Positions 25,571 through 35,378 of a DNA stretch of 64,000 bases are shown one piece after another. Numbering within the stretch: the first letter of the stretch is position 1; the number at the start of each line of letters is the position of its first letter. This stretch comes from Pyrinomonadaceae bacterium MAG19_C2-C3 (lineage in GTDB: Bacteria > Acidobacteriota > Blastocatellia > Pyrinomonadales > Pyrinomonadaceae): positions 37,665 to 101,664 of the forward strand of contig JANDLT010000010.1 of the NCBI GenBank assembly GCA_024330265.1. The letters are read 5' to 3'. The notes beneath the pieces were generated by a model. That model worked only from the letters and a program-made list of their open reading frames with translations, ran no database searches and was not told where the DNA came from. Both the position numbers and the translations under genes were made by a program.

Positions 25571-27130
25571 ATGTCTCCAGTCATCATTCCGCCGCCAAAC
25601 TCAAGAACGAAACCACCCCGTTTGATTATCCCAATCGCTTCGGGTGTGGTTGTCTTATTTCTGGCTTTGGCTTTTGGAAGTGCCGTGACCAAACGATTGT
25701 GGAGCGATGAAGCATGGTTTGCGAGTCCGGCTTTGAACCTCGTCACCAAAGGCACGATGGGAACGGATGTTTTGGAGACTTCCGGCACAAATCTCGCGGG
25801 CATGAAGCAATATACCTATTGGATTATGCCGCTCTATGTGGTAACGCAAGCCGCATGGTACAAGTTCGCGGGCTTCGGCGTTTGGCAAATGCGTTTCTCG
25901 GCGGCGTTGTGGGGTTTAGTCGCGCTCGCGGCGTGGTATGTCATCATGCGCCGTTTGACGGATGACACTACAATCGCGCTGCTCACCTGCACACTGCTCG
26001 CGCTCGATTACATCTTTATTATGGCGGCATCGAACGGGCGCATGGATATGATGTGCGCCGCGCTCGGCTTCGCCGGACTCGCCGCTTATCTATATTGGCG
26101 CGAAACGCATTTCAATCTTGCCGTCTTCACCAGTCACAGCCTTGTCGTAGCAAGTGGGATGACACACTTTCTCGGCGCGCTGCATCTTGCGATTCTGCTT
26201 TTCGTTATCCTGCATTTTGACCGCCGCCGTTTGCGAACGCGCCATTTTGCACTCGCCGCGATTGGGTATTTTGTCGCCGCCGCCGCGTGGGGTTGGTATA
26301 TCTCACACGACCCTGTTTCTTTCATCAATCAATTTACAGCGAACGCGACGACCGCCAATCGCATGGGCGGTTTCACCGCTCCGCTCAATGCGTTGAAGTC
26401 GGAAATCTTCGACCGTTACTTTCAATCGTTCGGATGGGGGACGCATTCAGCGGGTCACTCCGGCATCGTGCGCTTCAAGATTCTGATTTTAGCGACTTAC
26501 GTCATCTCACTGGCGGGCGCGCTGGTCATAGCAGAGGTCAGGCGGGCGCGTGGGGTTAAAACCCTGCTCGCGCTAACAGGCATCAGCTTTCTTATCATGA
26601 TAGTGCTTGACGGGCAGAAACTTAGTTTCTATTTGATTCACATCGTGCCGTTCTACACGTCACTGTTCGCCGTGTGGATTGTGTGGTGCTGGCGGCATAA
26701 CTGGCAGTCGCGCATTGTCCCGCAGATTGTCCCGCGCATTATCGTTGCACTCGGCATCGCTGGATTGCTCGCGTTGCAAATCGGCGGCACGCTCTATCGC
26801 ATGAAAATCAACGCGCACGGCAAAGATTTTCTTCCCGCCGCTGCTTATCTCAAACATCATGCTAACGCGAATGACATCATCTTCGGCAGCGCGGAACTCG
26901 GTTTCGAGCTAGGTTTTACCGATAACCTCGTTGATGATGTGCGACTCGGTTACATCAGTGGTAAGCAGCCCGATTATGTAGTTATAGAAGAAACCTATCA
27001 ACGCTCACACGACTCTTACCGCATATCAGAACCGGAACTTGACGCTCACATCACTAAACAACTCAACAGCGATTTGCGCTTAGTGTACGACGCGAACCAC
27101 TACAAAATTTACGCCCGCCAAGCCAACTAA
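25571..27130 (+). CDS. GT39/ArnT-like membrane glycosyltransferase
   Basis: This multi-spanning protein has 519 residues and about ten or more hydrophobic segments. The first periplasmic loop has the acidic motif LWSDEAWFASPA near residue 45-55, typical of the Asp/Glu that binds the polyprenyl-phosphate sugar donor in the GT-C fold (PMT_2, ArnT, PMT). A short C-terminal soluble segment ends the protein. It would transfer a sugar from a lipid carrier to lipid, protein or glycan on the periplasmic side. It is the only plus-strand gene between 22013 and 58988 and it splits the two beta-helix paralogs. Confidence 0.8.
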   Translation: MSPVIIPPPNSRTKPPRLIIPIASGVVVLFLALAFGSAVTKRLWSDEAWFASPALNLVTKGTMGTDVLETSGTNLAGMKQYTYWIMPLYVVTQAAWYKFAGFGVWQMRFSAALWGLVALAAWYVIMRRLTDDTTIALLTCTLLALDYIFIMAASNGRMDMMCAALGFAGLAAYLYWRETHFNLAVFTSHSLVVASGMTHFLGALHLAILLFVILHFDRRRLRTRHFALAAIGYFVAAAAWGWYISHDPVSFINQFTANATTANRMGGFTAPLNALKSEIFDRYFQSFGWGTHSAGHSGIVRFKILILATYVISLAGALVIAEVRRARGVKTLLALTGISFLIMIVLDGQKLSFYLIHIVPFYTSLFAVWIVWCWRHNWQSRIVPQIVPRIIVALGIAGLLALQIGGTLYRMKINAHGKDFLPAAAYLKHHANANDIIFGSAELGFELGFTDNLVDDVRLGYISGKQPDYVVIEETYQRSHDSYRISEPELDAHITKQLNSDLRLVYDANHYKIYARQAN

Positions 27131-27143
27131 ACTTTCCGCAAAA

Positions 27144-28721
27144 CTAAAACTTCGCTTCTGCGCGACGGTCAAAGTCAACGCCGATGGGCTTACCGCCCGC
27201 ACCTGCCAATCTAAATGGGCTGTCAGGTGCGAGGCGGTAATTGCCGTTTGTCATGTTAATGAACCGCATTTGCTTCAATGAAACCGGGTAAGCATTGCGC
27301 CCTTTGAATTTGCCCGCGTCGCCGCCGATGATGGCGTTATTGGTAAAGATGTTTCCGGGAAAGTATGTATCGAGACTATCCGCGCCCGGCGCATGACCGT
27401 CGCCGATTAAACCGTATTCATTATAGGGAATGATGTTATTGCGAAAGACGAAACCGGTCACGGGTTTGCCATATGCAAAGGTGATATTACCTGTCGTCAA
27501 AATGGTGTTATTTTCGATAACAAGTCCGTCCCATTCTGTGATTTTGAGAAAACCGCCGTTGCCGCCCCACTTCTTGCCCTCTATGTCCTCAAACAAATTA
27601 TTAGCGATAGTCAAACGATGACCGCCTTTCCCTTCGCTACCATAGATACTCATAGCACTACCGCTTCCGCGCACGATGTTGTTGATAAAGAAGACATCTG
27701 AAATTGTCGCCTGTGGAACTCTGCCGTCCTCGTCGCGCACGGTGAAGACAATCGCAGTGCCGTCTTGTCCGCTCTGCCAGTTGTTTTCAAATAGATTGCC
27801 GTCTATCGTCACCCGCCGCGCGCTCTTTAGCTCAAACAGATTCTTGACCGTGTACCCGGCAGCACGCCACTGAAGCGGTCGGGTAAAGGTGTTGCGAAGG
27901 ATGCGGATGTCGGAAGGCACTAAGTCGGGAACATGAACATCACTGCCGCCAAACATCACCGGATAACCCGACGCTTCCAGATAGTTGTTCTCAATCAGAT
28001 AGTTGCCGCTCCCGTTCCAACCCGCAATCGCCTGCGTGTCCTGTCCGTGAGCCTTGAAATCCGCAAAGTACGAGTTGACGATGGTGGTCTGCGAACTGTT
28101 GAGCGAGACTCCGCGCTTCATGGTTCCCGCCGTTGTGCCGTGAACGAAGCACCGGTCTAGCACGAGGTGATGCGGCATCTGTGCGAGTGTGGTTTGAGCA
28201 CTTGAACCGTCACCAAAGAGAATCAAATCATGCGCCACTGCCGCCCGTGAGGCGGGTGTGAACTCTAGCCCAACGAAGCGGTAGTGATGCGCTCCGGCTT
28301 GGGTTCTAAGCACGGGTTCACCTCTGCCCGGCGTGACGAGTTTCGGCATCCGCGCGGCATCAGAAGGCGTGACTCTGACGCCCTCAGAGAGGAGCGCGGC
28401 ATCGCTTGAGAGGAAGGTAATCCAGTTCTCGCCCGCTCCCTTATCAGGCAAGGTGAACGACCCTGTGAAGGTCGCCCCCGCAGGCAAGACAATCGTATCG
28501 CCCGGACGCGCCGCGTTAATCGTGCGTTGTAAATCGTCTTTCGCTGTTAGTTTGATGGTGCGCGGGGTGGAGCGTGACGACGCGGAATCGGTGGCGCGTT
28601 GTTGCGCCCCGGCACACGCGAGACAGCCGATGACGAACACTGCGACGAGGCATAGCGGTACAAGCCCGCGCACGCCCGACGTGCTTTCTAATTTACGCTT
28701 CATTCGATTTTGCTCTTTCAT
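27144..28721 (-). CDS. Exported right-handed parallel beta-helix protein
   Basis: This protein has 525 residues. The N-terminus has a hydrophobic stretch with a possible lipobox (VFVIGC) and then CAGAQQ, so it may be a lipoprotein. The rest is one beta-helix domain with INAARPGDTIVLPAG, IENNYLEASG, VTIDGNLFENNW and LVIENNTILTTG turns. It is shorter than its paralog at 22013 because it lacks the C-terminal beta domains. The paralogs are the same across 635 bp and diverged elsewhere. An ATG at codon 7 (28703) is an alternative start. AlgG-type C5-epimerases and polysaccharide lyases share this fold, but no catalytic triad can be assigned. Confidence 0.82.
   Translation of the reverse strand: MKEQNRMKRKLESTSGVRGLVPLCLVAVFVIGCLACAGAQQRATDSASSRSTPRTIKLTAKDDLQRTINAARPGDTIVLPAGATFTGSFTLPDKGAGENWITFLSSDAALLSEGVRVTPSDAARMPKLVTPGRGEPVLRTQAGAHHYRFVGLEFTPASRAAVAHDLILFGDGSSAQTTLAQMPHHLVLDRCFVHGTTAGTMKRGVSLNSSQTTIVNSYFADFKAHGQDTQAIAGWNGSGNYLIENNYLEASGYPVMFGGSDVHVPDLVPSDIRILRNTFTRPLQWRAAGYTVKNLFELKSARRVTIDGNLFENNWQSGQDGTAIVFTVRDEDGRVPQATISDVFFINNIVRGSGSAMSIYGSEGKGGHRLTIANNLFEDIEGKKWGGNGGFLKITEWDGLVIENNTILTTGNITFAYGKPVTGFVFRNNIIPYNEYGLIGDGHAPGADSLDTYFPGNIFTNNAIIGGDAGKFKGRNAYPVSLKQMRFINMTNGNYRLAPDSPFRLAGAGGKPIGVDFDRRAEAKF
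27841..28475. repeat. Duplicated tract, copy B
   Basis: Partner of 23904-24538, in the same orientation at offset 3937. Sequence on either side of the tract differs at many positions. Confidence 0.85.
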
Positions 28722-28757
28722 TTAATGGTTATATGAATACGGCTTCTCGATATTCAA

Positions 28758-29471
28758 TCAATGAAATGACGCATCGGTCATCCGACAAAAATAGTAAGCG
28801 AACTTGACGTATTCGCCCGCGACATCGCGCCAGCCTCGCGCGTCAAGCCACCACACGACGGCGGCGGCATCATTGAATCGTGATGCGCGGCAGTAAATCT
28901 GCGTCGTGTTATCCGGTTGCTTATCACGAAACGCTTGACGGAACGACCGCCATGCGCGGCGCGTGTGATACGGCGAAGTGACAATCGTGATTCGTTGCCA
29001 ATCGCGCTCCGTCGCCGCATCGCGGACGCGCTCTGCTTCGTCATATGTCCCGGAGACGGTTTGCGGCAAGACGATGACGCGCGACGGCGGAACTCCGGCG
29101 CGCTCAAGTTGGCGTGACGCGCTTTCGACAAACAGCAAGTTTCGTTGTTCGGTTTGTGACCAACCGCCGCGCACGCCGTCATTGGTCAGGACGATGTGCG
29201 GGGCGCACCCGTGATGATAAAGTTCGGCGGCGCGGGCGGTGCGTTCTTGATAAGAATCCGCTCCGGCAAGCACGACGATGGCGTTTGATTCGCACGCTGT
29301 ATCTGATTCGACAATCAACGCCCGACTTGCCGCCCACGCGACGAGCGACCATGCGCCGACACCAATCACGACGAACGCCAAACGACGCGCGAGACGACGA
29401 CGGCGACGCGCATATTTGTCACCCGTCCCGTTATTCGTATCCGGTTCATCGTGCGCGCCGCTTCTCATCAT
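28758..29471 (-). CDS. YdcF/ElyC/SanA-like DUF218 membrane protein
   Basis: This protein has 237 residues from the ATG at 29471. The frame extends to 29555, but that would overlap the upstream dehydrogenase gene by 65 bp. A basic stretch and one membrane helix (LAFVVIGVGAWSLVAWAASR) precede a DUF218 domain. The domain has AIVVLAGADSYQERTARAAE, HIVLTNDG, VSGTYDEAERV and IVTSPYHTRRAWRSF, the last holding the conserved Ser/His/Arg. Members of this family act in envelope or lipid-carrier metabolism. It ends the minus-strand polysaccharide locus, 20 bp after algD. Confidence 0.8.
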   Translation of the reverse strand: MMRSGAHDEPDTNNGTGDKYARRRRRLARRLAFVVIGVGAWSLVAWAASRALIVESDTACESNAIVVLAGADSYQERTARAAELYHHGCAPHIVLTNDGVRGGWSQTEQRNLLFVESASRQLERAGVPPSRVIVLPQTVSGTYDEAERVRDAATERDWQRITIVTSPYHTRRAWRSFRQAFRDKQPDNTTQIYCRASRFNDAAAVVWWLDARGWRDVAGEYVKFAYYFCRMTDASFH

Positions 29472-29490
29472 CGTTTCGATTTCATCCGTT

Positions 29491-30801
29491 TCACCAGCAA
29501 ATGCCTTGATAGCCTTCGCCCGTGCGCCGCTCACCGAAAATCCGCACAAGGTCAATCACCGTGTGTAGTCTGGTGCGTTCTTCAATTTGACGAAACGCAT
29601 CGGCTTTGTTTCCGATAACTATAACTTCCGACGATGCGAGAACGTCATCAATTGATTCGCGCATCAATTCCGCGATGTGCGGAATCTCGCGCTCGATGTA
29701 TTGCTTGTTCGCACCGAACAGGCGCGCGAGTGACACGTCGCGGTCATAAATCGCCAACTGCATTCCCTTCCCGACCAGTCTTTCGATGAGTTCGACCATC
29801 GGCGATTCGCGCAGGTCATCGGTTCCGGCTTTGAACGCGAAACCGAGAATGCCGATTCTCTTTTTTCCGGTTTGTAAAACCATGTCAATCGCGCGCTCAA
29901 TCTGCATTTTATTGCTTTGCAAGACGGACGCGAGAACCGGCGTTTCGACATCCAACTCTTTCGCTTTATAAGCGAGGGCGCGCAAATCTTTCGGCAAGCA
30001 TGAACCGCCGAAGGCGAAGCCCGGCTTCAAATAATATGGCGACAGATTGAGCTTCGTATCTTCGCAAAACACGCGCATCACTTCGTGGCTGTCAATGTTC
30101 ATTCCCTTAGCGATATTGCCGATTTCATTCGCAAACGCGACCTTCAAACCGTGAAAACAGTTGCACGAGTATTTGACCAGTTCGGCTTCGCGCAACTTCG
30201 TGACGTGACGCGGTGCTTCGATGTTTTCATACAGCACACTCACGGTGTTTGCCGTCGCTTCATCATCAGCACCGATGATGGTAAAAGGCGGAGCGTAGAA
30301 ATCTTTAATCGAAGTTCCTTCGCGCAAAAACTCCGGGTTGATGCACACACCGAAATCTTTTCCGGCTTGCTTGCCCGATGCTTTCTCCAGCGTCGGGACA
30401 ACCAATCCATCAATCGTTCCGGGAAGCATCGTGCTTCGCATCACGACGGTATGGCGCGCGTCTTTGCGTTTGATTTCCGCGCCGATTTCTTCGCACACGC
30501 GCTCGACGTATTTCAGGTCAAGGCTGCCGTTCGCGTTCGACGGCGTACCGACGCAGACCAGCGAGATTTCCGTGTGGCGTATCGCTTCCGCCACATCCAT
30601 CGTCGCGCGCAAACGCTTTTCACCGACCATCTCGCTAATAAGTTCATTGATGCCTTCTTCGACAATCGGGCTTCTGCCGTCGTTGATGATGTCCACTTTC
30701 GTTTGACTGACATCAACGCCCAGCACGTCATGCCCTTCTTTCGCAAAACACGCCGCCGACACTGCCCCGACGTAACCCAAACCGAACACACTGATTTTCA
30801 T
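29491..30801 (-). CDS. algD: GDP-mannose 6-dehydrogenase (AlgD type)
   Basis: It oxidises GDP-mannose twice with NAD to GDP-mannuronate. The protein has 436 residues, the same length as Pseudomonas AlgD as I recall it. The N-terminus is MKISVFGLGYVGAVSAACFA, with CVGTPS, MRSTMLPGT and NPEFLREG following. The catalytic cysteine in FGGSCLPKD falls at residue 268, the number known for AlgD. FKAGTDDLRESP and the C-terminal ending GICW also match AlgD more than UDP-glucose dehydrogenases. The upstream in-frame ATG at 30876 is rejected because AGGGAA precedes the 30801 ATG. UDP-glucose dehydrogenase is the alternative, and the two families are close. Confidence 0.85.
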   Translation of the reverse strand: MKISVFGLGYVGAVSAACFAKEGHDVLGVDVSQTKVDIINDGRSPIVEEGINELISEMVGEKRLRATMDVAEAIRHTEISLVCVGTPSNANGSLDLKYVERVCEEIGAEIKRKDARHTVVMRSTMLPGTIDGLVVPTLEKASGKQAGKDFGVCINPEFLREGTSIKDFYAPPFTIIGADDEATANTVSVLYENIEAPRHVTKLREAELVKYSCNCFHGLKVAFANEIGNIAKGMNIDSHEVMRVFCEDTKLNLSPYYLKPGFAFGGSCLPKDLRALAYKAKELDVETPVLASVLQSNKMQIERAIDMVLQTGKKRIGILGFAFKAGTDDLRESPMVELIERLVGKGMQLAIYDRDVSLARLFGANKQYIEREIPHIAELMRESIDDVLASSEVIVIGNKADAFRQIEERTRLHTVIDLVRIFGERRTGEGYQGICW

Positions 30802-30899
30802 GTTTATAATTTCCCTGTCGCTCTTAAACTGACTTGTGCAATTAATCTTTATTTCGCGCTTGTGCATGTAACTCAAACCCGAACGTCAATAACAAACGC

Positions 30900-32078
30900 T
30901 TAATCATCAACTGTTTTCAAACCCGCAACGTGCGTCTTTTTATCGCTGCCAATCGGTTGTCCAACTGTTCGTCCGGCGCGCGGCGCGCTAAATAATCCCC
31001 ACAGCAAACTGCCGCCCCACGCGAGGTGTATAAACAGAAACGCAAGCATGATTTCTGGCACGAGAGCATAATTTTTACGGCGCGTTTTGCTGACCGCGTG
31101 AACCGCCGCCAACCCCGAACCGGCGAGGTACAGGGCTATGATTAGCATTAGCAGCGACCATAACGGCAGCCAGAAAAAGCCGCCGATTAAAGACACGATA
31201 ATTGATAACACAAACAACGGAGCGACGGCTTGCCGCACTTTCAAAGACGCGGGATGTAGCTTTAGCATCTGCGCTTTCCAACGTCCGTAACGCGCGTACT
31301 GCGTCCACAAATCCGCGAGCGTCGGGCGCGCAAAATAGGTGCAGAACTCGGTTGCGTCAAGCAAAACTTTCGCGCCCTGTTTTCGCGCACGATAATAAAA
31401 ATCGTAATCTTCATTCGCCAGCAACGCTTCGTCAAAACCGTTTAACTGCATCCACAAACTTTTCTTAAACGCCCCGAACGGCACGGTATCAACATACGCT
31501 GTTTTAGCGTTGGTTGAGCGATACTTCGCATCACCGATGCCAAACGGATGCGACACCGCGAGGGCAATCGCGCGGGCTTCCGTCGTCCCCGCGCCCTGCG
31601 TGATTTGACACGGAAAGCCGACAATCTCGGCAGTACCGGATTGCAATACGTCTATGCACCGCCGCACATAATTTTGCGAAGGCACGGAATGAGCATCCAT
31701 CCGCACAATGATTTCGCCGTGCGCCGCGTTGATGCCGAGATTCAAAGCCGCCGGAATGTTGCGCGCCGGATTGTCAATGATGACGACGCGCGGAGATGCT
31801 TCATTTGCCGTCGTACTCTTGGCGAAATTCTGAGCGAAGCCTTCGACGACTTTGCGTGTGCCGTCGGTTGACATCCCGTCAACCACGATAATCTCCAACC
31901 GTTCGGCGTCGTATTGACGCGCGGTATTCTCTAAAACTTTGCCGATAAATCTTTCCTCGTTAAAGCACGGAATCACGATTGAGACAAACGGCAACAACGC
32001 GCCTTTACTGGAAGCAACATTCGGTGTCACATCAGTCATAGCATTCTCAACTTCGCCCGTTTTTGTTTTGATTTCCAT
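30900..32078 (-). CDS. GT2 glycosyltransferase with C-terminal membrane segments
   Basis: This protein has 392 residues from the ATG at 32078. Earlier in-frame ATGs would run into the upstream gene. The GT-A domain has VSIVIPCFNEERFIGKV, VVDGMSTDGTR, a DXD-like VRMDAHS and a later GFDEALLANEDYDF. Two or three hydrophobic helices near 290-360 anchor it in the membrane. The arrangement is like ExoA/SuccinoglycanA-type transferases that extend a lipid-linked glycan at the inner leaflet. It lies 15 bp after the GT4 gene stop. Confidence 0.85.
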   Translation of the reverse strand: MEIKTKTGEVENAMTDVTPNVASSKGALLPFVSIVIPCFNEERFIGKVLENTARQYDAERLEIIVVDGMSTDGTRKVVEGFAQNFAKSTTANEASPRVVIIDNPARNIPAALNLGINAAHGEIIVRMDAHSVPSQNYVRRCIDVLQSGTAEIVGFPCQITQGAGTTEARAIALAVSHPFGIGDAKYRSTNAKTAYVDTVPFGAFKKSLWMQLNGFDEALLANEDYDFYYRARKQGAKVLLDATEFCTYFARPTLADLWTQYARYGRWKAQMLKLHPASLKVRQAVAPLFVLSIIVSLIGGFFWLPLWSLLMLIIALYLAGSGLAAVHAVSKTRRKNYALVPEIMLAFLFIHLAWGGSLLWGLFSAPRAGRTVGQPIGSDKKTHVAGLKTVDD

Positions 32079-32092
32079 CAACTTGTTCGCTT

Positions 32093-33403
32093 CTAAACTA
32101 ACATCGCGCGCTTCGTCGCTTGTGTGCAAAGTTCGGCAAATATCAAAGCGGAGTTTTGCCAACTGTAATGCTCGCGTACAAGTTGCGCGGCGTTATCTGC
32201 CATGCGTCGGGCTGCTTCTTTATCGTCGCGCAACAACTTGATTATCGCCGCCGCAAAGTCACGCGGCGTGTCGGCAATTACCAAATCGCTTCCGTCGCGC
32301 ACCGGCAAACCTTCCGCTCCGACGGTTGTGGAAACCATCGGAATCTCCATCGCCATCGCTTCGTAAATCTTGAGCCGTGTGCCGCCGCCGATTCTTATCG
32401 GCACAACGTAAGCACTCGCATCGTTCATGTACGGGCGCACGTCTTCGACTCTGCCCGTGACAATCACCGACAAATCGCGCTTGCTCAATTCGATTAAACT
32501 TGAGTACGGGTTGCGCCCGACAATCGTGAGCGTCACTTGTGGTATCTCGCGCTTGATGAGCGGCATCACTTCACGAGTGAAGAAGCGCATCGCGTCTTCG
32601 TTCGGCAACCAATCCATCGAGCCTGTAAAAACCAGATTATAGGGTTTCGGTTTTCTATCAATCGCGGGTCGAAAAAACTCCGTATCAACTCCCGTCGGCA
32701 CATCCGCGATTCGTTCAACTCCGTAATCACGCTGTATCTGCGCCGCATCATCGCTCGATACGGCAATCACCGATTCGACTGCCAAACACACCTTGCGCTC
32801 GTAGGCAAAAGCCTTGCGCCACTGTCCGTAAAGAAACGCGCGCTTCGCCGGATGCTTCTGCACTTCATAGTGTCGCTTCCAAATCATCGCCTCGACGTTG
32901 TGCTGAAACAGAACGACGGGGATTTTCAGATTCGCCGGAATGTTGACGGCTGGCATCAAAAAGTCGCACACCACAACATCGTAACCTGACTTTGCAACGC
33001 ACGCCGCAATAGCATCGTGCATCGCTGGCGATCTATATTTGTTTATAAAATACGGCAATCTTGAAGCGAGGTTTTGTGCAATCTCAACATAAAATCCGGC
33101 GGAAAACTTCGGGCGCGTCCGGTGCGGCACAACAACCAGTTCGGTGCAATACTCATCGGCTTGGGCGCGCACTTGTTCATTGCTTTCGCCGTTGATGTTT
33201 ATATCGTCGAGCGTCAAATACGTGATGTCGTGTCCGGCACGCTTCAACTCTTTCAGCGTGTGAAAGGTACGAATCTTTCCGCCCTTATCTACCGGATGCA
33301 ACAACTCTGTTTTCAACCACAAGATTCGCAAGTCTTCGCTCTGCTTTCTGCTTTTAATCGGTTGCCCTTGCGCCCAGATGCGCTTACGTTTAATAACTCT
33401 CAC
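32093..33403 (-). CDS. GT4-family glycosyltransferase
   Basis: This protein has 436 residues. The start is a GTG at 33403 that overlaps the asparagine synthase stop as GTGA. The N-terminal GT-B domain has LWLKTELLHPVDKGGKIRT with the glycine-rich acceptor loop. The C-terminal domain has NLVFTGSMDWLPNEDAM, VGRNP, VEDVRPYMNDASAYVVPIRI and GGGTRLKIYEAMAMEIP with the sugar-nucleotide-binding E-x7-E-like element. This domain layout is like exosortase-linked GT4 proteins. The donor sugar cannot be told. Confidence 0.87.
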   Translation of the reverse strand: MRVIKRKRIWAQGQPIKSRKQSEDLRILWLKTELLHPVDKGGKIRTFHTLKELKRAGHDITYLTLDDININGESNEQVRAQADEYCTELVVVPHRTRPKFSAGFYVEIAQNLASRLPYFINKYRSPAMHDAIAACVAKSGYDVVVCDFLMPAVNIPANLKIPVVLFQHNVEAMIWKRHYEVQKHPAKRAFLYGQWRKAFAYERKVCLAVESVIAVSSDDAAQIQRDYGVERIADVPTGVDTEFFRPAIDRKPKPYNLVFTGSMDWLPNEDAMRFFTREVMPLIKREIPQVTLTIVGRNPYSSLIELSKRDLSVIVTGRVEDVRPYMNDASAYVVPIRIGGGTRLKIYEAMAMEIPMVSTTVGAEGLPVRDGSDLVIADTPRDFAAAIIKLLRDDKEAARRMADNAAQLVREHYSWQNSALIFAELCTQATKRAMLV

Positions 33404-35373
33404 GCCGCTATCGTTACCGCTTGCTCAACGTTCAGGTTGCGGCTTTCACTTTCACCGTCTATGAATCGCCGCTGCCACATTTCAAAGTTGATTAACGCCC
33501 ACAAACGCTCGTTGTGATTTGCGCCTCGCAAATGTTCACCGACGATTTCGCGCAGGTAGTCGGGATTGAAAATCCCGCGCTCCGTCGCCCGTTCTCCCGT
33601 CACATACTCATCCAACAAATGACGATACTCGCCGCGAAACCATTTGCCGACCGGAACGGGAAAGCCCATTTTCTTGCGCGACAGAATCTCCGGCGGCAAT
33701 TCGTTTTTCATCGCTTCGCGCAAAATATATTTCGTGTTCCACGCTCCACGCAGTTTCATACGTTCCGGCAACGCCGCCGAAAACTCAACCAACTTGTGGT
33801 CGAGGAACGGCACGCGGGACTCAATCGAAGCCGCCATGCTCATCTGGTCTTGCTTCATCAAAAGCTCATGCAGATAAGTTTTCGTATCGGCGTACAACAT
33901 ACGACTAAGCAAGTTCGGCAAGCCTTTCGCATCGAAGTATTCGCGCATCCGCGTATAAGGATTTAAGTTGTCCGCTCCGATTCGTTCGCGCGTTTCAGCG
34001 GTTAACATTTGGGTTTGATGAGCGCGCGAAAACACGGAAAAGTTATCGAAGTAAAGCGATGTCACATCCGGCTCAAGCGTCAGAAACGTGCGGCGCAATT
34101 TATGACCGGCTTTCGATTCATGCGGCAAACCCTCGACTCCGCTTTTAATCAACGCCCGCAACGGCGACGGCATCAACTTATGATAACCGCCGCCAAATCG
34201 CAGCAACTGCACGGTTTTGTAATAACGTTCGTAACCCGCCAGCATCTCGTCGCTGCCTTCGCCGGTCAGCACGACTTTGACGTGACGCGCGGCTAACTCC
34301 GAAACAAAATAGAGCGCGACGCTCGACGGGTGGGCAATCGGTTCGTCTTCGTGCCACACGAGTCGCGGCAAAGCCTCGAAGAATTGCGCCGGTGTAACGA
34401 GAACTTCGTGATGCTCGGTTCTGTATTTTTCCGCGACCATGCGCGCATACTGAAACTCGTTGGCTTCGCGTTCGGCAAACGCGACGGAAAAAGTCTTTAC
34501 GGGTTCGCGCACCAAGCGTGACATCACCGCCGCAATCGCGCTCGAATCAATCCCGCCCGATAAAAACATTCCTAACGGCACGTCCGCCATCAAGCGCAAC
34601 TCGACCGATTTTTCAAACAAAGCTTTCCATTCCGCGACAAGTTCGGCATCGGATTTCCCGGCGTGCTGCTCTCTGCTTTCTTCATCAAACTTCACGTCCC
34701 AGTATCTGTTTATTTCGATGTCGCCGTCGCGTTCGCGCCACCGCAACGTGTGTCCCGGCAAAAGTCGTTTGACTCCTTCAAACAAAGTCGTCTCGCCTGT
34801 CGTCGCGTGGTTCGCAAGATAATCGGGCAGTCCGGCGTAATTCATTCGCGGCTTAATTTCAAGTCCCGCCAACACCGCTTTCATCTCCGAACCGAACGCC
34901 AAACTTCCGTCCTGACCTTGAACGTAGTAAAGCGGTTTAACGCCCAACCTATCGCGTGCGATAAACAATTCACGCCTGCGCTTATCCCAAATCGCAAACG
35001 CGAACATCCCGCGCAAGTAATCCACAACGCGCCCGCCGTGTTCTTCGTACAAATGCAAAATCGTTTCCGTGTCGCAATGCGTTTGATAGCGATGCCCTTT
35101 GGCTTCGAGTTCGAGGCGGTAATCGGCGTGGTTGTAAATCTCGCCGTTAAAAATAATCACCAGCGAACCGTCTTCGTTCGTCATCGGCTGCGCTCCGCCC
35201 GCGACATCCACGATGCTTAAACGTCTGTGACCGAGAGCGATGCCGCCGTCGTAAAACGCGCCGCTGTCATCAGGACCGCGATGCGCTATCGTGTCGCGCG
35301 CACGTTCAAAAACTTTCGGTTCGATTCTTCTGTTGCTGGTACTCGAAAATGCCAGCCCGTTGATTCCACACAT
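33400..35373 (-). CDS. asnB: AsnB-type amidotransferase 1
   Basis: This protein has 657 residues. The N-terminal glutaminase domain starts MCGINGLAF with the nucleophile Cys2, and has HRGPDDSG and FNGEIYN. The synthetase domain has the PP-loop SGGIDSS at 272-278 and GEGSDEMLAGYERYY. These enzymes transfer ammonia from glutamine to an adenylated carboxylate. In polysaccharide loci, relatives such as WbpS and WbtH amidate uronic acids. A uronamide role is therefore possible here beside AlgD, though ordinary asparagine synthesis is the alternative. It is coupled to the GT4 gene by a 4-bp overlap and lies 5 bp after the heparinase-like gene. Confidence 0.88.
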   Translation of the reverse strand: MCGINGLAFSSTSNRRIEPKVFERARDTIAHRGPDDSGAFYDGGIALGHRRLSIVDVAGGAQPMTNEDGSLVIIFNGEIYNHADYRLELEAKGHRYQTHCDTETILHLYEEHGGRVVDYLRGMFAFAIWDKRRRELFIARDRLGVKPLYYVQGQDGSLAFGSEMKAVLAGLEIKPRMNYAGLPDYLANHATTGETTLFEGVKRLLPGHTLRWRERDGDIEINRYWDVKFDEESREQHAGKSDAELVAEWKALFEKSVELRLMADVPLGMFLSGGIDSSAIAAVMSRLVREPVKTFSVAFAEREANEFQYARMVAEKYRTEHHEVLVTPAQFFEALPRLVWHEDEPIAHPSSVALYFVSELAARHVKVVLTGEGSDEMLAGYERYYKTVQLLRFGGGYHKLMPSPLRALIKSGVEGLPHESKAGHKLRRTFLTLEPDVTSLYFDNFSVFSRAHQTQMLTAETRERIGADNLNPYTRMREYFDAKGLPNLLSRMLYADTKTYLHELLMKQDQMSMAASIESRVPFLDHKLVEFSAALPERMKLRGAWNTKYILREAMKNELPPEILSRKKMGFPVPVGKWFRGEYRHLLDEYVTGERATERGIFNPDYLREIVGEHLRGANHNERLWALINFEMWQRRFIDGESESRNLNVEQAVTIAA

Positions 35374-35378
35374 AGCTT

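Noticed and set aside
29491..30801. UDP-glucose 6-dehydrogenase assignment
   Set aside because: Length 436, Cys268 and the GICW end agree better with GDP-mannose dehydrogenase, though this is not proven.
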